Shown: positions 25,617-38,300 of the stretch, one piece after another | Layout: each line of letters begins with the position of its first letter | How positions within the stretch are numbered: the stretch's first letter is position 1 | From: Saccharothrix sp. | GTDB lineage: Bacteria; Actinomycetota; Actinomycetes; Mycobacteriales; Pseudonocardiaceae | Direction: 5' to 3' | Assembly (NCBI RefSeq): GCF_031180885.1 | Contig: NZ_JAPSLK010000002.1 | Location: 62,001 to 126,000, forward strand | Length of the DNA stretch: 64,000 nt | Translations under genes and position numbers: made by a program | Notes under the pieces: generated by a model | Databases searched by the model: none | Told to the model about the DNA's origin: nothing | What the model saw: the letters and a program-made list of their open reading frames with translations, nothing else

Positions 25617-28600
25617 GCACGGTGACCCCCGAACTGTTCCGGTTCCCCGCCTCGTCGGGGCAACGCCGGCTGTGGCTGCTGGACCAGCTCATGCCGGCCA
25701 GCCCGGTCTACAACATCGGCTGGCGCGTGGCGCTCGACGGGCCGCTGGACGTCAACGCGCTGCACAACGCGCTCAACGCGGTCGTCGCCCGGCACGAGGC
25801 GCTGCGGACCCGGTTCGCCGACGAGGACGGTGTCCCCGTGCAGGTCGTGTCCGAGTCGCAGGCCGTGCCGCTGTCAAGGCTCGAAACCGACGACGTGGAC
25901 GCCACGGTGAAAAGCCTGGTGCGCGAGCCGTTCGACCTGCACACCGGGCCGTTGCTGCGCGCGACCCTGGTCAACCGCGAAGTCCTGGTCCTGGTGCTGC
26001 ACCACAGCATCGCCGACGGCTGGTCGTGCGCGGTGCTGTTCGACGAGCTGGCGCGCTGCTACGCCGGGGACACCGACCTGCCCGAGCTGCCCGTCCAGTA
26101 CCCGGACTACGCGCTGTGGCAACAGGAACAGGTCGACGCCGGCGCGTTCGCCGACGACGCCCGGTACTGGTCGGAAGCCCTGCGCGGCGCGCCGACCGTC
26201 CTCCCGCTGCCCGGCGACCGCCCCCGCCCGGACACCCCCACCGGGCGGGGCGCGGAGCTCCGCCGGGAGCTGACCGTGGCCGACGGCTCGTTCGCGCACC
26301 TGCTCGCGCTGTTCCAGTGCGTGCTGCACCGGGTCACCGGCCAGAGCGACCTCCTCGTCGCCACCCCGGTCGCCGCGCGCACCCGACCGGAGACCGAGGG
26401 CCTGGTCGGGTTCGTCGCCAACACCCTGCCGCTGCGGGCCACCTTCGAGCCGGACACGACCCTGCGTGACGTCGTGCGGGCCGCCGAGGCGGCGACCGTG
26501 GCCGCGCTGGAGCACCAGGACCTGCCGTTCGAGCAGGTCGTGGACCTGGTCGCGCCCGAACGGACCCTGGCCCACGCGCCCCTGGTGCAGGTGATGTTCG
26601 CGGTCGAACCCCTGCCGCCGGCCCGGAAAGCGGGTGAGCTGACCCTGCGCCCGGAGCCGGTGTCCAACGGTGGCGCGAAGTTCGACCTCTCGCTGACCGT
26701 GGAGCGCGACGGGGACACCTGGTTCGGCCGCTGGCAGTACGACGCCGAACTGTTCGACGAACCCACCATCGCCGCACTGCACAACGCTTTCGCCGCCCTC
26801 ACCGGCGGCACCGACCCCACAACCAAAGTCACCGAACTCCCTCTCACCACCACTCCGACCCCGCAAACCCCTTTCAAGCCAACGGAAACCGCACTCGACC
26901 TCATCACCCGAGCCCTCGCCGCCCACCCGGACGCGATGGTCGAAACCCTGACCCACCGGGAACTCGACCGCGCCGCCAACCGCCTCGCCCACGCCCTGAA
27001 GGCGGCGGGCGCGCGACCGGACGACCCGGTGGCGCTGTGCCTCGACCGCGGCGAACCCACGATCACCGGCATCCTCGCGGCGTGGAAGGTCGGCGCGGGC
27101 TATCTGCCGCTCGACCCGTCGTGGCCCGTCGAACGCCTGACCACCATGGCGTTGGACGCGGGGATCACGGTGCTGGTCACCGACTCGCCCGAGAAGGCCC
27201 TTGACGGGCCGTGGACCACGGTCGACCTGCATTCCGACGGACCCGACACCCCGCCGGACGCCGTACCGCCGATCCCGGAGAGCCTGGCCTACATCATCTA
27301 CACCTCCGGCTCCACCGGTAAGCCCAAGGGCGTCCGCGTCACGCAAGGCGGGTTGGCCGCGCTCGTCCGGACCATGGACCGGCTGCTGGACCTGTCCCCC
27401 GACGACCGCTTGGCCTCCATCAGCACGCCGGCGTTCGACGTCTCCACCGTGGAGATGCTGGTGCCTCTCATCAGAGGCGCCCGGTTCACCGCCGTGCCCG
27501 CCGCCGACGTGGCGGACGGGGCGCTGCTGCGGCGGCGGATCGCGGAATCCGGGGCCACGGTCGTGCAGGGCGGCCCGGCGAGTTGGCGGATGGTCGTTGC
27601 GGCGGGTGGTGTGCCCGACCACGTCCGGCTGCGGGTCACCGGCGGCGAAGTGCTCACCCGGGACCTCGCGGACGACCTCCAGTCCGGCGGGGCGACCCTC
27701 ATCGACGGCTACGGACCCACCGAGACCACGGTCTACTCGACGGCCGGCGTGGTGCCGCACGGCCCCGCGCCGGTCCGGCTCGGGCCGGCGGTCGACGGGA
27801 CGACCCTGCACGTGCTGGACCCTTTGCTGCGCCCGGTACTCCCCGGTGTGATCGGCGAGTTGTACATCGGTGGCGCGGGGGTCGCCCGCGGCTACCACGG
27901 CCTGCCGGCATTGACCGCCGACAAGTTCGTGCCCGACCCCTTCGGCGGAGACCGGCTTTACGCCACGGGCGACCTGGTCCGGCCGCGTGCTGACGGCTCG
28001 CTGGAGTTCCTGGGCCGTGCCGACCGTCAGGTCAAGATCCGCGGGTTCCGGATCGAGCCCGGCGAGGTCGAGGCCGTGCTGCGGGCGCACCCGGACGTGG
28101 CCGACGCGGTGGTCACCACGTGGTCGGCGGGCGCGGCGGACGTCCGGCTGGTCGCCCACGTCGTCCTGCACCGGCCGGTCGACGACCTGCGCCCGCACCT
28201 GGGAAAACGATTGCCCGAGTACATGGTCCCGGCCGCCATCGTGGAACTGGCCGCGTTGCCGCGCACCGGCACCGGCAAGATCGACCGGGTTGCGCTGCCC
28301 GAACCGTCGTGGACCGGCGCGGCCACCGAGCACGTGCCGCCGCGCGACGACACCGAGGCCCGGATCGCCCGGATCTGGCAGGACGTGCTGAGCATCCCGG
28401 GCAGCGTCGGCGTGCACGACAACTTCTTCGCGCTGGGCGGCCACTCCCTGACCGCCACCCAGATGCTGGCCCGGGTCCGCACGACCTTGGGCGCGGACCT
28501 GCCGCTGGCGGCCCTGTTCGCCGCGCCCACCATCGCGGGTCTGCGGTCGGCGCTGGACACCGCGAGCGCCGGCACCCGCGGCCCGGTGCCGCTGCTCGAC

Positions 28601-28669
28601 CAGCTCGACGACCTGTCCGACGAGGAGATCGACCGGTTGCTGGGGACGTTGAGCGAGGACGAGCTGTGA
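25613..28669 (+). CDS. NRPS module C-A-PCP
   Basis: 1018 residues; GTG start overlapping the previous stop (GTGA). The condensation domain carries a canonical HHSIADG at about 130. The adenylation domain has YTSGSTGKPKG, GYGPTETT, YATGDL and GTGKIDR. The carrier protein has GGHSL with Ser945. My pocket reading is DVVQVGGVY(K), which I cannot match to a known substrate; it shares the Q at the fourth position with the Gly-type module downstream. There is no epimerase or methyltransferase domain. It is the second module if colinear. Confidence 0.92.
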   Translation: MSTVTPELFRFPASSGQRRLWLLDQLMPASPVYNIGWRVALDGPLDVNALHNALNAVVARHEALRTRFADEDGVPVQVVSESQAVPLSRLETDDVDATVKSLVREPFDLHTGPLLRATLVNREVLVLVLHHSIADGWSCAVLFDELARCYAGDTDLPELPVQYPDYALWQQEQVDAGAFADDARYWSEALRGAPTVLPLPGDRPRPDTPTGRGAELRRELTVADGSFAHLLALFQCVLHRVTGQSDLLVATPVAARTRPETEGLVGFVANTLPLRATFEPDTTLRDVVRAAEAATVAALEHQDLPFEQVVDLVAPERTLAHAPLVQVMFAVEPLPPARKAGELTLRPEPVSNGGAKFDLSLTVERDGDTWFGRWQYDAELFDEPTIAALHNAFAALTGGTDPTTKVTELPLTTTPTPQTPFKPTETALDLITRALAAHPDAMVETLTHRELDRAANRLAHALKAAGARPDDPVALCLDRGEPTITGILAAWKVGAGYLPLDPSWPVERLTTMALDAGITVLVTDSPEKALDGPWTTVDLHSDGPDTPPDAVPPIPESLAYIIYTSGSTGKPKGVRVTQGGLAALVRTMDRLLDLSPDDRLASISTPAFDVSTVEMLVPLIRGARFTAVPAADVADGALLRRRIAESGATVVQGGPASWRMVVAAGGVPDHVRLRVTGGEVLTRDLADDLQSGGATLIDGYGPTETTVYSTAGVVPHGPAPVRLGPAVDGTTLHVLDPLLRPVLPGVIGELYIGGAGVARGYHGLPALTADKFVPDPFGGDRLYATGDLVRPRADGSLEFLGRADRQVKIRGFRIEPGEVEAVLRAHPDVADAVVTTWSAGAADVRLVAHVVLHRPVDDLRPHLGKRLPEYMVPAAIVELAALPRTGTGKIDRVALPEPSWTGAATEHVPPRDDTEARIARIWQDVLSIPGSVGVHDNFFALGGHSLTATQMLARVRTTLGADLPLAALFAAPTIAGLRSALDTASAGTRGPVPLLDQLDDLSDEEIDRLLGTLSEDEL

Positions 28670-30123
28670 GCCGCGCGGTGGTGGTGGGCGCGGGCCTGGC
28701 GGGCTCGCTGGTGTCGGTCTACCTGGCGCGGCGCGGGTTCGCGGTGCGGGTGCTGGAACGGCGGGAGGATCCGCGCACGCCCGGTGCGCGCGAGGCCGGG
28801 CGGTCGATCAACCTCGGCCTCTCCCAGCGCGGGATCGTGGCCCTGAAGGAGATCGGGATCCTCGACACGTTGAAGCCGCTGACCGTGCCGATGCGCGGTC
28901 GGGTGGTGCACGCGCCCGACGGGGCGTTGCGGTTCCAGCCCTACGGGACCGAAGAGGACCAGATCCTGCACTCCATCCTGCGCCACGACCTCAACGTGGC
29001 GTTGATCGACGAGGCCGAGAAGCAGGGCGTCGAGTTCTTCTGGGGCCACAAGGTCGTCGCCGTGGACCGCGAGAAGCCTTCCGTGGCAACGGAAACCGCC
29101 GAGTTCGACGCGGACCTGGTGGTGGGCGCGGACGGCGCGTTCTCCGCCGTGCGCACCCACCTCGGGAAGGGCCGCCGGATGACCCTGCACCAGGAGTACC
29201 TGGAGTGGGGTTACAAGGAGCTGCTGATCCCGGTCGGCGACGACGGCCGGCCGCGCACCGAGCTGCGGGCGCTGCACGTGTGGCCGGGGGACGACGGGCT
29301 GATCGTGGCCCACCCCAACGCGGACGGCTCGCTCACCGCCACGGTGTTCCTGCCGTTCGAAGGGGCGCAGGGCTTCGCCGGGCTGGACACGGCCGCGCGG
29401 GTGCGGGAGTTCTTCGCCCGCCGCTTCCCCGACACCCTGACCCTGATCCCGGACGTGGTGGAGCAGTTCCTGGCCCACCCGCCCGCGAGCCTGGTCACCA
29501 TCCGCACCGAGCCCTGGCACCTGGCCACCGGGTCCGGCCGCGGGGTGGTGCTGCTGGGCGACGCCGCGCACGCGGTGTACCCGTTCTTCGGCCAGGGCAT
29601 GAACGCCGCGTTCGAGGACTGCTCGGTCCTGGACCGCTGCCTGGCCGCCCACCCGCACGACCTCCCGAAGGCGTTGGCGGCCTTCGAGAACGCGCGCCGG
29701 CCGCACACCGACGTGCTGGCGGAGCTGTCCAAGCGCAACTTCGTGGAGCTGCGCGCCAAGCTGCGCTCGCCGCTGTTCCTGGCCCGCAAGAAGGCGGACC
29801 TGGTGCTGCACCGCCTGTTCCCGCGCTCCTGGGTGCCGCTCTACACCCTGATCGCGCACACGACCACGCCCTACGGCGAAGCCCTGGCCCGTGCCCAGCG
29901 CCAGGACCGCCTGTTGGCCCTTGTCACCGCGCTCACCGGCGCGGGCATGGTCGGACTCGCACTGCGTTGGATTGCGTCGCCTCCGGCGCCGCGGCGAGGC
30001 CGCCTGGAAGTCGGCTCGTCGCGCCGCCTGTCCCGCCGATCGAAGGGCGTGATCGTCGGGAAAGGCGACACGACAAGCCGACGCGGCCTCGCAGGAGTCC
30101 GCCGCAAGAGGCAGGTGAGATGA
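28666..30123 (+). CDS. Kynurenine 3-monooxygenase-type FAD hydroxylase
   Basis: 485 residues. GAGLAGSLVSVYLARRGF (FAD dinucleotide fold), EAGRSINLGLSQRG (the kynurenine monooxygenase signature), GADGAFSAVR and GDAAHAVYPFFGQGMNAAFEDC identify a class A flavoprotein that hydroxylates L-kynurenine at C3. The C-terminus carries hydrophobic stretches, then an unusual basic tail of about 45 residues. It sits inside the NRPS unit (GTGA and ATGA overlaps both sides). In pyrrolobenzodiazepine and actinomycin pathways this step makes 3-hydroxykynurenine for a peptide building block. No kynureninase or tryptophan dioxygenase is present in the window. Confidence 0.9.
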   Translation: MSRAVVVGAGLAGSLVSVYLARRGFAVRVLERREDPRTPGAREAGRSINLGLSQRGIVALKEIGILDTLKPLTVPMRGRVVHAPDGALRFQPYGTEEDQILHSILRHDLNVALIDEAEKQGVEFFWGHKVVAVDREKPSVATETAEFDADLVVGADGAFSAVRTHLGKGRRMTLHQEYLEWGYKELLIPVGDDGRPRTELRALHVWPGDDGLIVAHPNADGSLTATVFLPFEGAQGFAGLDTAARVREFFARRFPDTLTLIPDVVEQFLAHPPASLVTIRTEPWHLATGSGRGVVLLGDAAHAVYPFFGQGMNAAFEDCSVLDRCLAAHPHDLPKALAAFENARRPHTDVLAELSKRNFVELRAKLRSPLFLARKKADLVLHRLFPRSWVPLYTLIAHTTTPYGEALARAQRQDRLLALVTALTGAGMVGLALRWIASPPAPRRGRLEVGSSRRLSRRSKGVIVGKGDTTSRRGLAGVRRKRQVR

Positions 30124-30803
30124 TGCTGATCCACCCGAGCCGGCCGGCCCATCCCTTGGTCGAGCCGTCGGACTTCGCCGCCCCCGCACTCCCCGAGCAG
30201 GTCGCCGCCCACGAGGTCGCGCTGCGGACGGTGTTCGAATGGGCGGGTGACTACCTGTGCGCGCCGCACCCGGAGCTGGGCCGGCGCGGCGACGTGTGCC
30301 CGTTCACCGACACGTCCCTGCAGAAGGGCCTGTTCTTCCTGTCCGTGCACCCGGGCCGCCCGACCGAGCCCGCCGAACTCGCCGAACTGCTGCTGCACTA
30401 CCGCGACTGGTTCGCCGAGCTGGAACCGAGGTCCGGGCCGGGCGCGCAGTTCAAGACGATCCTGGTGCTGTTCCCGGAGCTGCGCGATCCCGCCGACTGG
30501 TCCATCGTGGACCGGACCCAGGAACTGCTCAAACCCGAGTACACCGCCAACGGCCTGATGGTCGGCGAGTTCCACCCCGGCCCGCCGGACAAGGCCGGCC
30601 TGTGGAACCCGCTGTTCCGGCCGCTGAGCAGCCCCGTGCCGATGCTGGCCATCCGGCACATGGTGCCCACCGACTTCCCGTTCCTGCGGGACGACGACGT
30701 GACCCTCACCGCGTACCTGGAGCGTTTCGGCGACCGGGTCCCCACGCACCTGCGCGGCGACGTCCGCGCCGCCGCCGACCGACTCGCCACGTCCGGGAGC
30801 TGA
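30120..30803 (+). CDS. Unrecognised NRPS-cluster protein (possibly DUF6875-like)
   Basis: 227 residues, soluble, start ATGATG overlapping the monooxygenase stop. Conserved-looking blocks include GDVCPFTDTSLQKGLFFLSV, FKTILVLFPEL, IVDRTQELLKPEYTANGLMVGEFHPG and AIRHMVPTDFPFL. I recall similar proteins annotated as a domain of unknown function beside NRPS genes but cannot verify this. The strict coupling between monooxygenase and NRPS3 implies a role in making or handling the modified residue. It has no cofactor motif I recognise. Confidence 0.75.
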   Translation: MMLIHPSRPAHPLVEPSDFAAPALPEQVAAHEVALRTVFEWAGDYLCAPHPELGRRGDVCPFTDTSLQKGLFFLSVHPGRPTEPAELAELLLHYRDWFAELEPRSGPGAQFKTILVLFPELRDPADWSIVDRTQELLKPEYTANGLMVGEFHPGPPDKAGLWNPLFRPLSSPVPMLAIRHMVPTDFPFLRDDDVTLTAYLERFGDRVPTHLRGDVRAAADRLATSGS

Positions 30804-30805
30804 CC

Positions 30806-34008
<3,203 letters not shown>

Positions 34009-34012
<4 letters not shown>

Positions 34013-35313
34013 AGCGGTTCGCCGTGGTCTGGGCCGGTCAGCTGGTCAGCGTGATCGGCTCGGCGCTGACCGCGTTCGTGCTGGGCGTGTGGGTGTACCT
34101 GGGCACCGGCTCGGTGACCCAGTTCGTGCTGATCCAGTTCTGCGCGGTGGTGCCGGGCATCCTGCTCGCGCCCTACGCGGGCGCGGTGGCCGACCGGTAC
34201 GACCGGCGCAAGATCATGCTGGCCGCCGACACCGGCGCGGGCGTGGTGACCGCGTTGCTGCTGGTCTCGGTGAGCACGGATTCCCTCGCGGTGTGGCAGG
34301 TCTACGTGGCGTCGGCGCTGACCGCGACGCTGAACTCGTTCCACCTCATCGCCTACCAGGCCCTGGTGCCCGCGCTCGTGCCGGCCGAGCACCTGGGTCG
34401 GGTCAACGGCCTGATGCAGCTCACCCAGGGCGTGCAGATCGCCGCGCCGCTGGTCGCGGGTGCGCTGCTCGGCCTGGTCGGACTGCGCGGCGTGCTGGTC
34501 ATCGACGTGGTGTCGATGGTCTTCGCGGTCGCCGCGCTGCTGCTGGCCCGGCTCCCCGCGGGCGCGAGCGGGAGCCGGGGCAGCGGTGCCCAGGGGTTGG
34601 GGGCGGGCCTGCGGTGGCTGCGCGGCGCGCCCGGCCTGTTCGTGCTGTGCGCGGTGTTCGGGGTGTGGAACTTCCTGTTCGCCGTGGCGGGTGGGCTGGT
34701 GCAGCCGCTGATCCTGTCGTTCTCCTCGCCGGCCACGCTGGGCTTGCTGATGGCGGCGGGCGGCAGTGGGCTGTTCGTCGGCGGGCTGGTGATGGGCGCG
34801 TGGGGCGGGCCGAAGCGGCGGGTGCTGGGCATCTACGCCGGGCTGGGGCTGGGCGGGGTGTTCCTCGTCCTGCACAGCCTCGCGCCCTCGCCGTGGCTGA
34901 TCGCGGTGGCCGCGCCCGCGTTCCTGTTCACGTTGCCGCTGATGAACACGTGCTGCGTGACGTTGTTGCAGACCAAGGTGGACAAGGACGTGCTGGGCCG
35001 GGTGCTCGGCGTGGTGCGGGCGCTGTCCACGGCCGCGATGCCGGTGGCCTACCTGGTGATCGGTCCGCTGTCCGACGGCGTGGCCGAGCCGCTGATGGCG
35101 CCCGACGGGGCGCTGGCGTCCTCGCTGGGTGCGCTGATCGGCACCGGTGAGGGCCGCGGCATCGCCCTGATCTTCCTCGTGGTCGGCGTGCTGATGCTGG
35201 CGCTGACCGCGTTCGCGTGGTCGCGGCCCCGGCTGCGGACCGTGGACGACCTGCCCGACGCGGCCACCGCCACCCCAGAAGAGCAGCCGGACCCGGAGAG
35301 GACGCACTCGTGA
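34009..35313 (+). CDS. MFS exporter of the NRPS cluster
   Basis: 434 residues with about 12 helices; GTG start overlapping NRPS3 by four bases. Loop 2-3 reads GAVADRYDRRKIMLAAD, a good MFS motif A, and RVNGLMQLTQGVQIAAPLVAG follows in helix 5. The position between two NRPS genes, coupled at both ends, points to export of or self-resistance to the peptide product. Confidence 0.9.
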
Positions 35314-38300
35314 CCGAACTGTCCGACCACCGCGAGCGGCTGCTGGAGCGCCTGCTCGCCCAGCGCGGCCTGGGGGGCCGCCAGAGCGTGCCGCGCCGGC
35401 CGGAGGGCGCGGTCGTCCCGCTGACCGGCAACCAGCGCGGCCTGTGGCTGACCGGTCGGCTCGGGCTGGACTCGGGCGCGTACGCCATGTTCTTCGCGGT
35501 GCGGGTGGCCGGTGAGGTCGACCCAGAGCGGTTGCGGCGGGCTGTGGACGTGGTCGTGGCCCGGCACGAGGCCCTGCGCACCCGGATCGTGGACGACGAG
35601 GGCACGCCCGCGCAGCAGGTGCTGCCGTCGCTGTCGGTGCCGGTGGTGGTGACCGACCTCGACGGGTCGCTGGAAGACCTGGTGGTGTCCGAAGTGGACA
35701 CCCCGTTCGACCTGGAGGAAGGGCCGCTGGTGCGGGTCCGGTTGATCCGGGTCGGCCCCGGGTCGTCGGCCGTGGTCGTGACCGCGCACCACATCGTGTG
35801 CGACGACGTGTCGCTGGGCGTGGTGGCGCAGGAGATCGGCAACGCCTACGCGGGCGTCGCGCTGGCGCCGGTCGGGGCGCAGTTCCCGGACTACGCGCAC
35901 TGGCAGTCCGGGCGGCTCGCGGACGGCGAGCGGCAGCGCCAGCTCGACCACTGGGCGGACCGCCTCGCCGGCGCGCCCGACGTGCTGGACCTGGCGGCGG
36001 ACCGGCCGCGCACCCCGAACCGGACCGTCGCCGGCGGCAGCCACCGGTTCGTCGTGCCCGCCGCGCTGGCCGGTCGGTTGGCCGAGCTGACCCGGGCGCA
36101 CGGGTGCACCACGTTCGCCGGGCTGCTGGCGGCGTTCTCCCTGGTGCTGTCCCGCCGGTCCGGCGCCGACGACCTCGTGATCGGCTCGCCGACCACGCAC
36201 CGGCCGTTCCCCGAGCTGGAGCGGTCGGTGGGCATGTTCGTCACCACGACCGCGCTGCGCATGGACCTGTCCGGCGACCCGACCGTGGCCGAGCTGCTCA
36301 AGCGGGCCAAGGCCGTCGCGATCGACGCGCTGGACCACGCCGAGGTCAGCTTCGACGAGGTGGCCGCGCGGGTCGCGCCCCGCCGGGACCTCGCGCACCA
36401 CCCGTTGTTCCAGGTCATGCTGGTGCTCAACCGGGGCAGTGGCGCCGGGCGCTGGGGCGGGCTGCCCGCCGAGCCGCTGACCGCGGACCGGGGCACGAGC
36501 CGGTTCGACCTGACCCTGCACGTGCGGGAGACCGACGGGGACTGGCCCGCGAACCTCGACTACAGCACGGACCTGTTCGAGCCGGACACGGTGGCCCGGT
36601 TCGCCGAGCAACTGCTGACGGTGCTGGAGTCGTGGACCGCCGAGAGCCGGCTGTCGACCGTCGAGTGGACCACGGAGTCGGACCGGGTCGCCGCGGAACT
36701 GCTCAACGCCCAGCCCGCGCCGGACAGCCCCGACGTGCTGGCCGGGATCGCCGAGCAGGTCCACGCCCATCCGGACACCACGGCCGTGCTGGAGGTCGGC
36801 GGCTCGTCGCTGACCTTCGCGCAGCTGGACCGGCGGGCGAACAAGGTCGCGCACGTCCTGGCGGACCTCGGGGTCGGGCCGGAGGTGCCGGTGGGGCTCG
36901 CGCTCAAGGCCGGGGCGGACGCGTTCGTGGCGCTGCTGGCGATCCTCAAGGCCGGTGGCGCGTACGTGCCGCTCGACCCGGCGCACCCGCCCGCCCGGCT
37001 CGCCGGCCTGCTCGCGGACTGCGGCGCGCCCGTGGTGATCACCGCGCCGGGCACGCGGGACCGGTTCGGCGAGTTCCACGGGGCCCTGTTGGACACCGCG
37101 GACGAGGCGTTCACCGGCGAGGCCGCGGCGGCGCCGGTCTTCGACGCGCACCCCGGTCGGCTGGCGTACGTGATCTACACGTCCGGGTCGACGGGAGTGC
37201 CCAAGGGCGTGCAGGTCCAGCACGACACGCTGGCCAACCTCGCGCGGGCGTTCGTCGAGCTGCACGACTTCGGGCCGGGGCAACGCATCCTGATGGTGCC
37301 GCCGTTGAGCTTCGACGCCTCGGTGGGTGACGTGTTCCCGGCGTGGTGCGCGGGCGCGGCGGTGGCCGTGCACCCCGAGCCCGCCGCGATCGGCGGCCCG
37401 GACCTGCTGCGACTGTGCGCCGAGCACGGGCTGACCGCCGTGGACGCCCCGGCCGCGCTGTGGAAGCGGTGGGTGGCCGACCTGGCGGGCGTGACCGACA
37501 CCGCGAGCCCGTTGCGGGTCATGATGATCGGTGGCGAGGCCGTGCCGCCGGCGACGGTCGCCGAGTGGGCGGCCGCCACCGGGGTGTCGCTGGTCAACCA
37601 CTACGGGCCGACCGAGACCACGGTGTGCGCGACCGCGTACCGGACGCTGGACGCCGCCGAGGTCGACCCCCGTTCGGCCACGCTGCCCATCGGCCGGCCG
37701 TTGACCGGTGTCCGCGCGTACGTGCTGGACGCCGACCTGCGCCCGGTCGCCGTGGGTGTCCCCGGACAGCTCTACATCGGCGGCCGTGCCCCCGCCCGGG
37801 GTTACCGGGGCGACCCGGCGCGCACGGCCTCGGCGTACCTGCCGGACCCGTCCGTGCCGGGCGGACGGGTGTACGCGACCGGCGACCTGGCGCGGCTGCT
37901 GCCCGACGGGACGCTGGAGTTCCTGGGCCGGGTGGACGACCAGGTCAAGCTGCGCGGGCACCGGATCGAGCCGGGCGAGGTGCGGGCGGCGCTGCTCAAG
38001 CACCCGAAGCTGGTCGAGGCGGCCGTGGCGGTCCGGTCGGACACCCTGGTGGCGTACGTGGTGCCGCGCGCCGGCGAGACCGCGCCGGAACTGGACGAGC
38101 TGCGGGCGTTCTGCGCCGAACACCTGCCCGAGGCCATGCTGCCCGGCGCCCGGGTGGTGCTGGACGAACTCCCGTTGACCGCGCACGGCAAGGTGGACGG
38201 GCGGAAGCTGCCCGAGCCGGTGGTGGACGCCAAGCCGTACGAGCCCCCGCGCACGGCCGTCGAGCGGGTGCTGGCGGAGATCTGGTCGGAGGTGCTCAAC

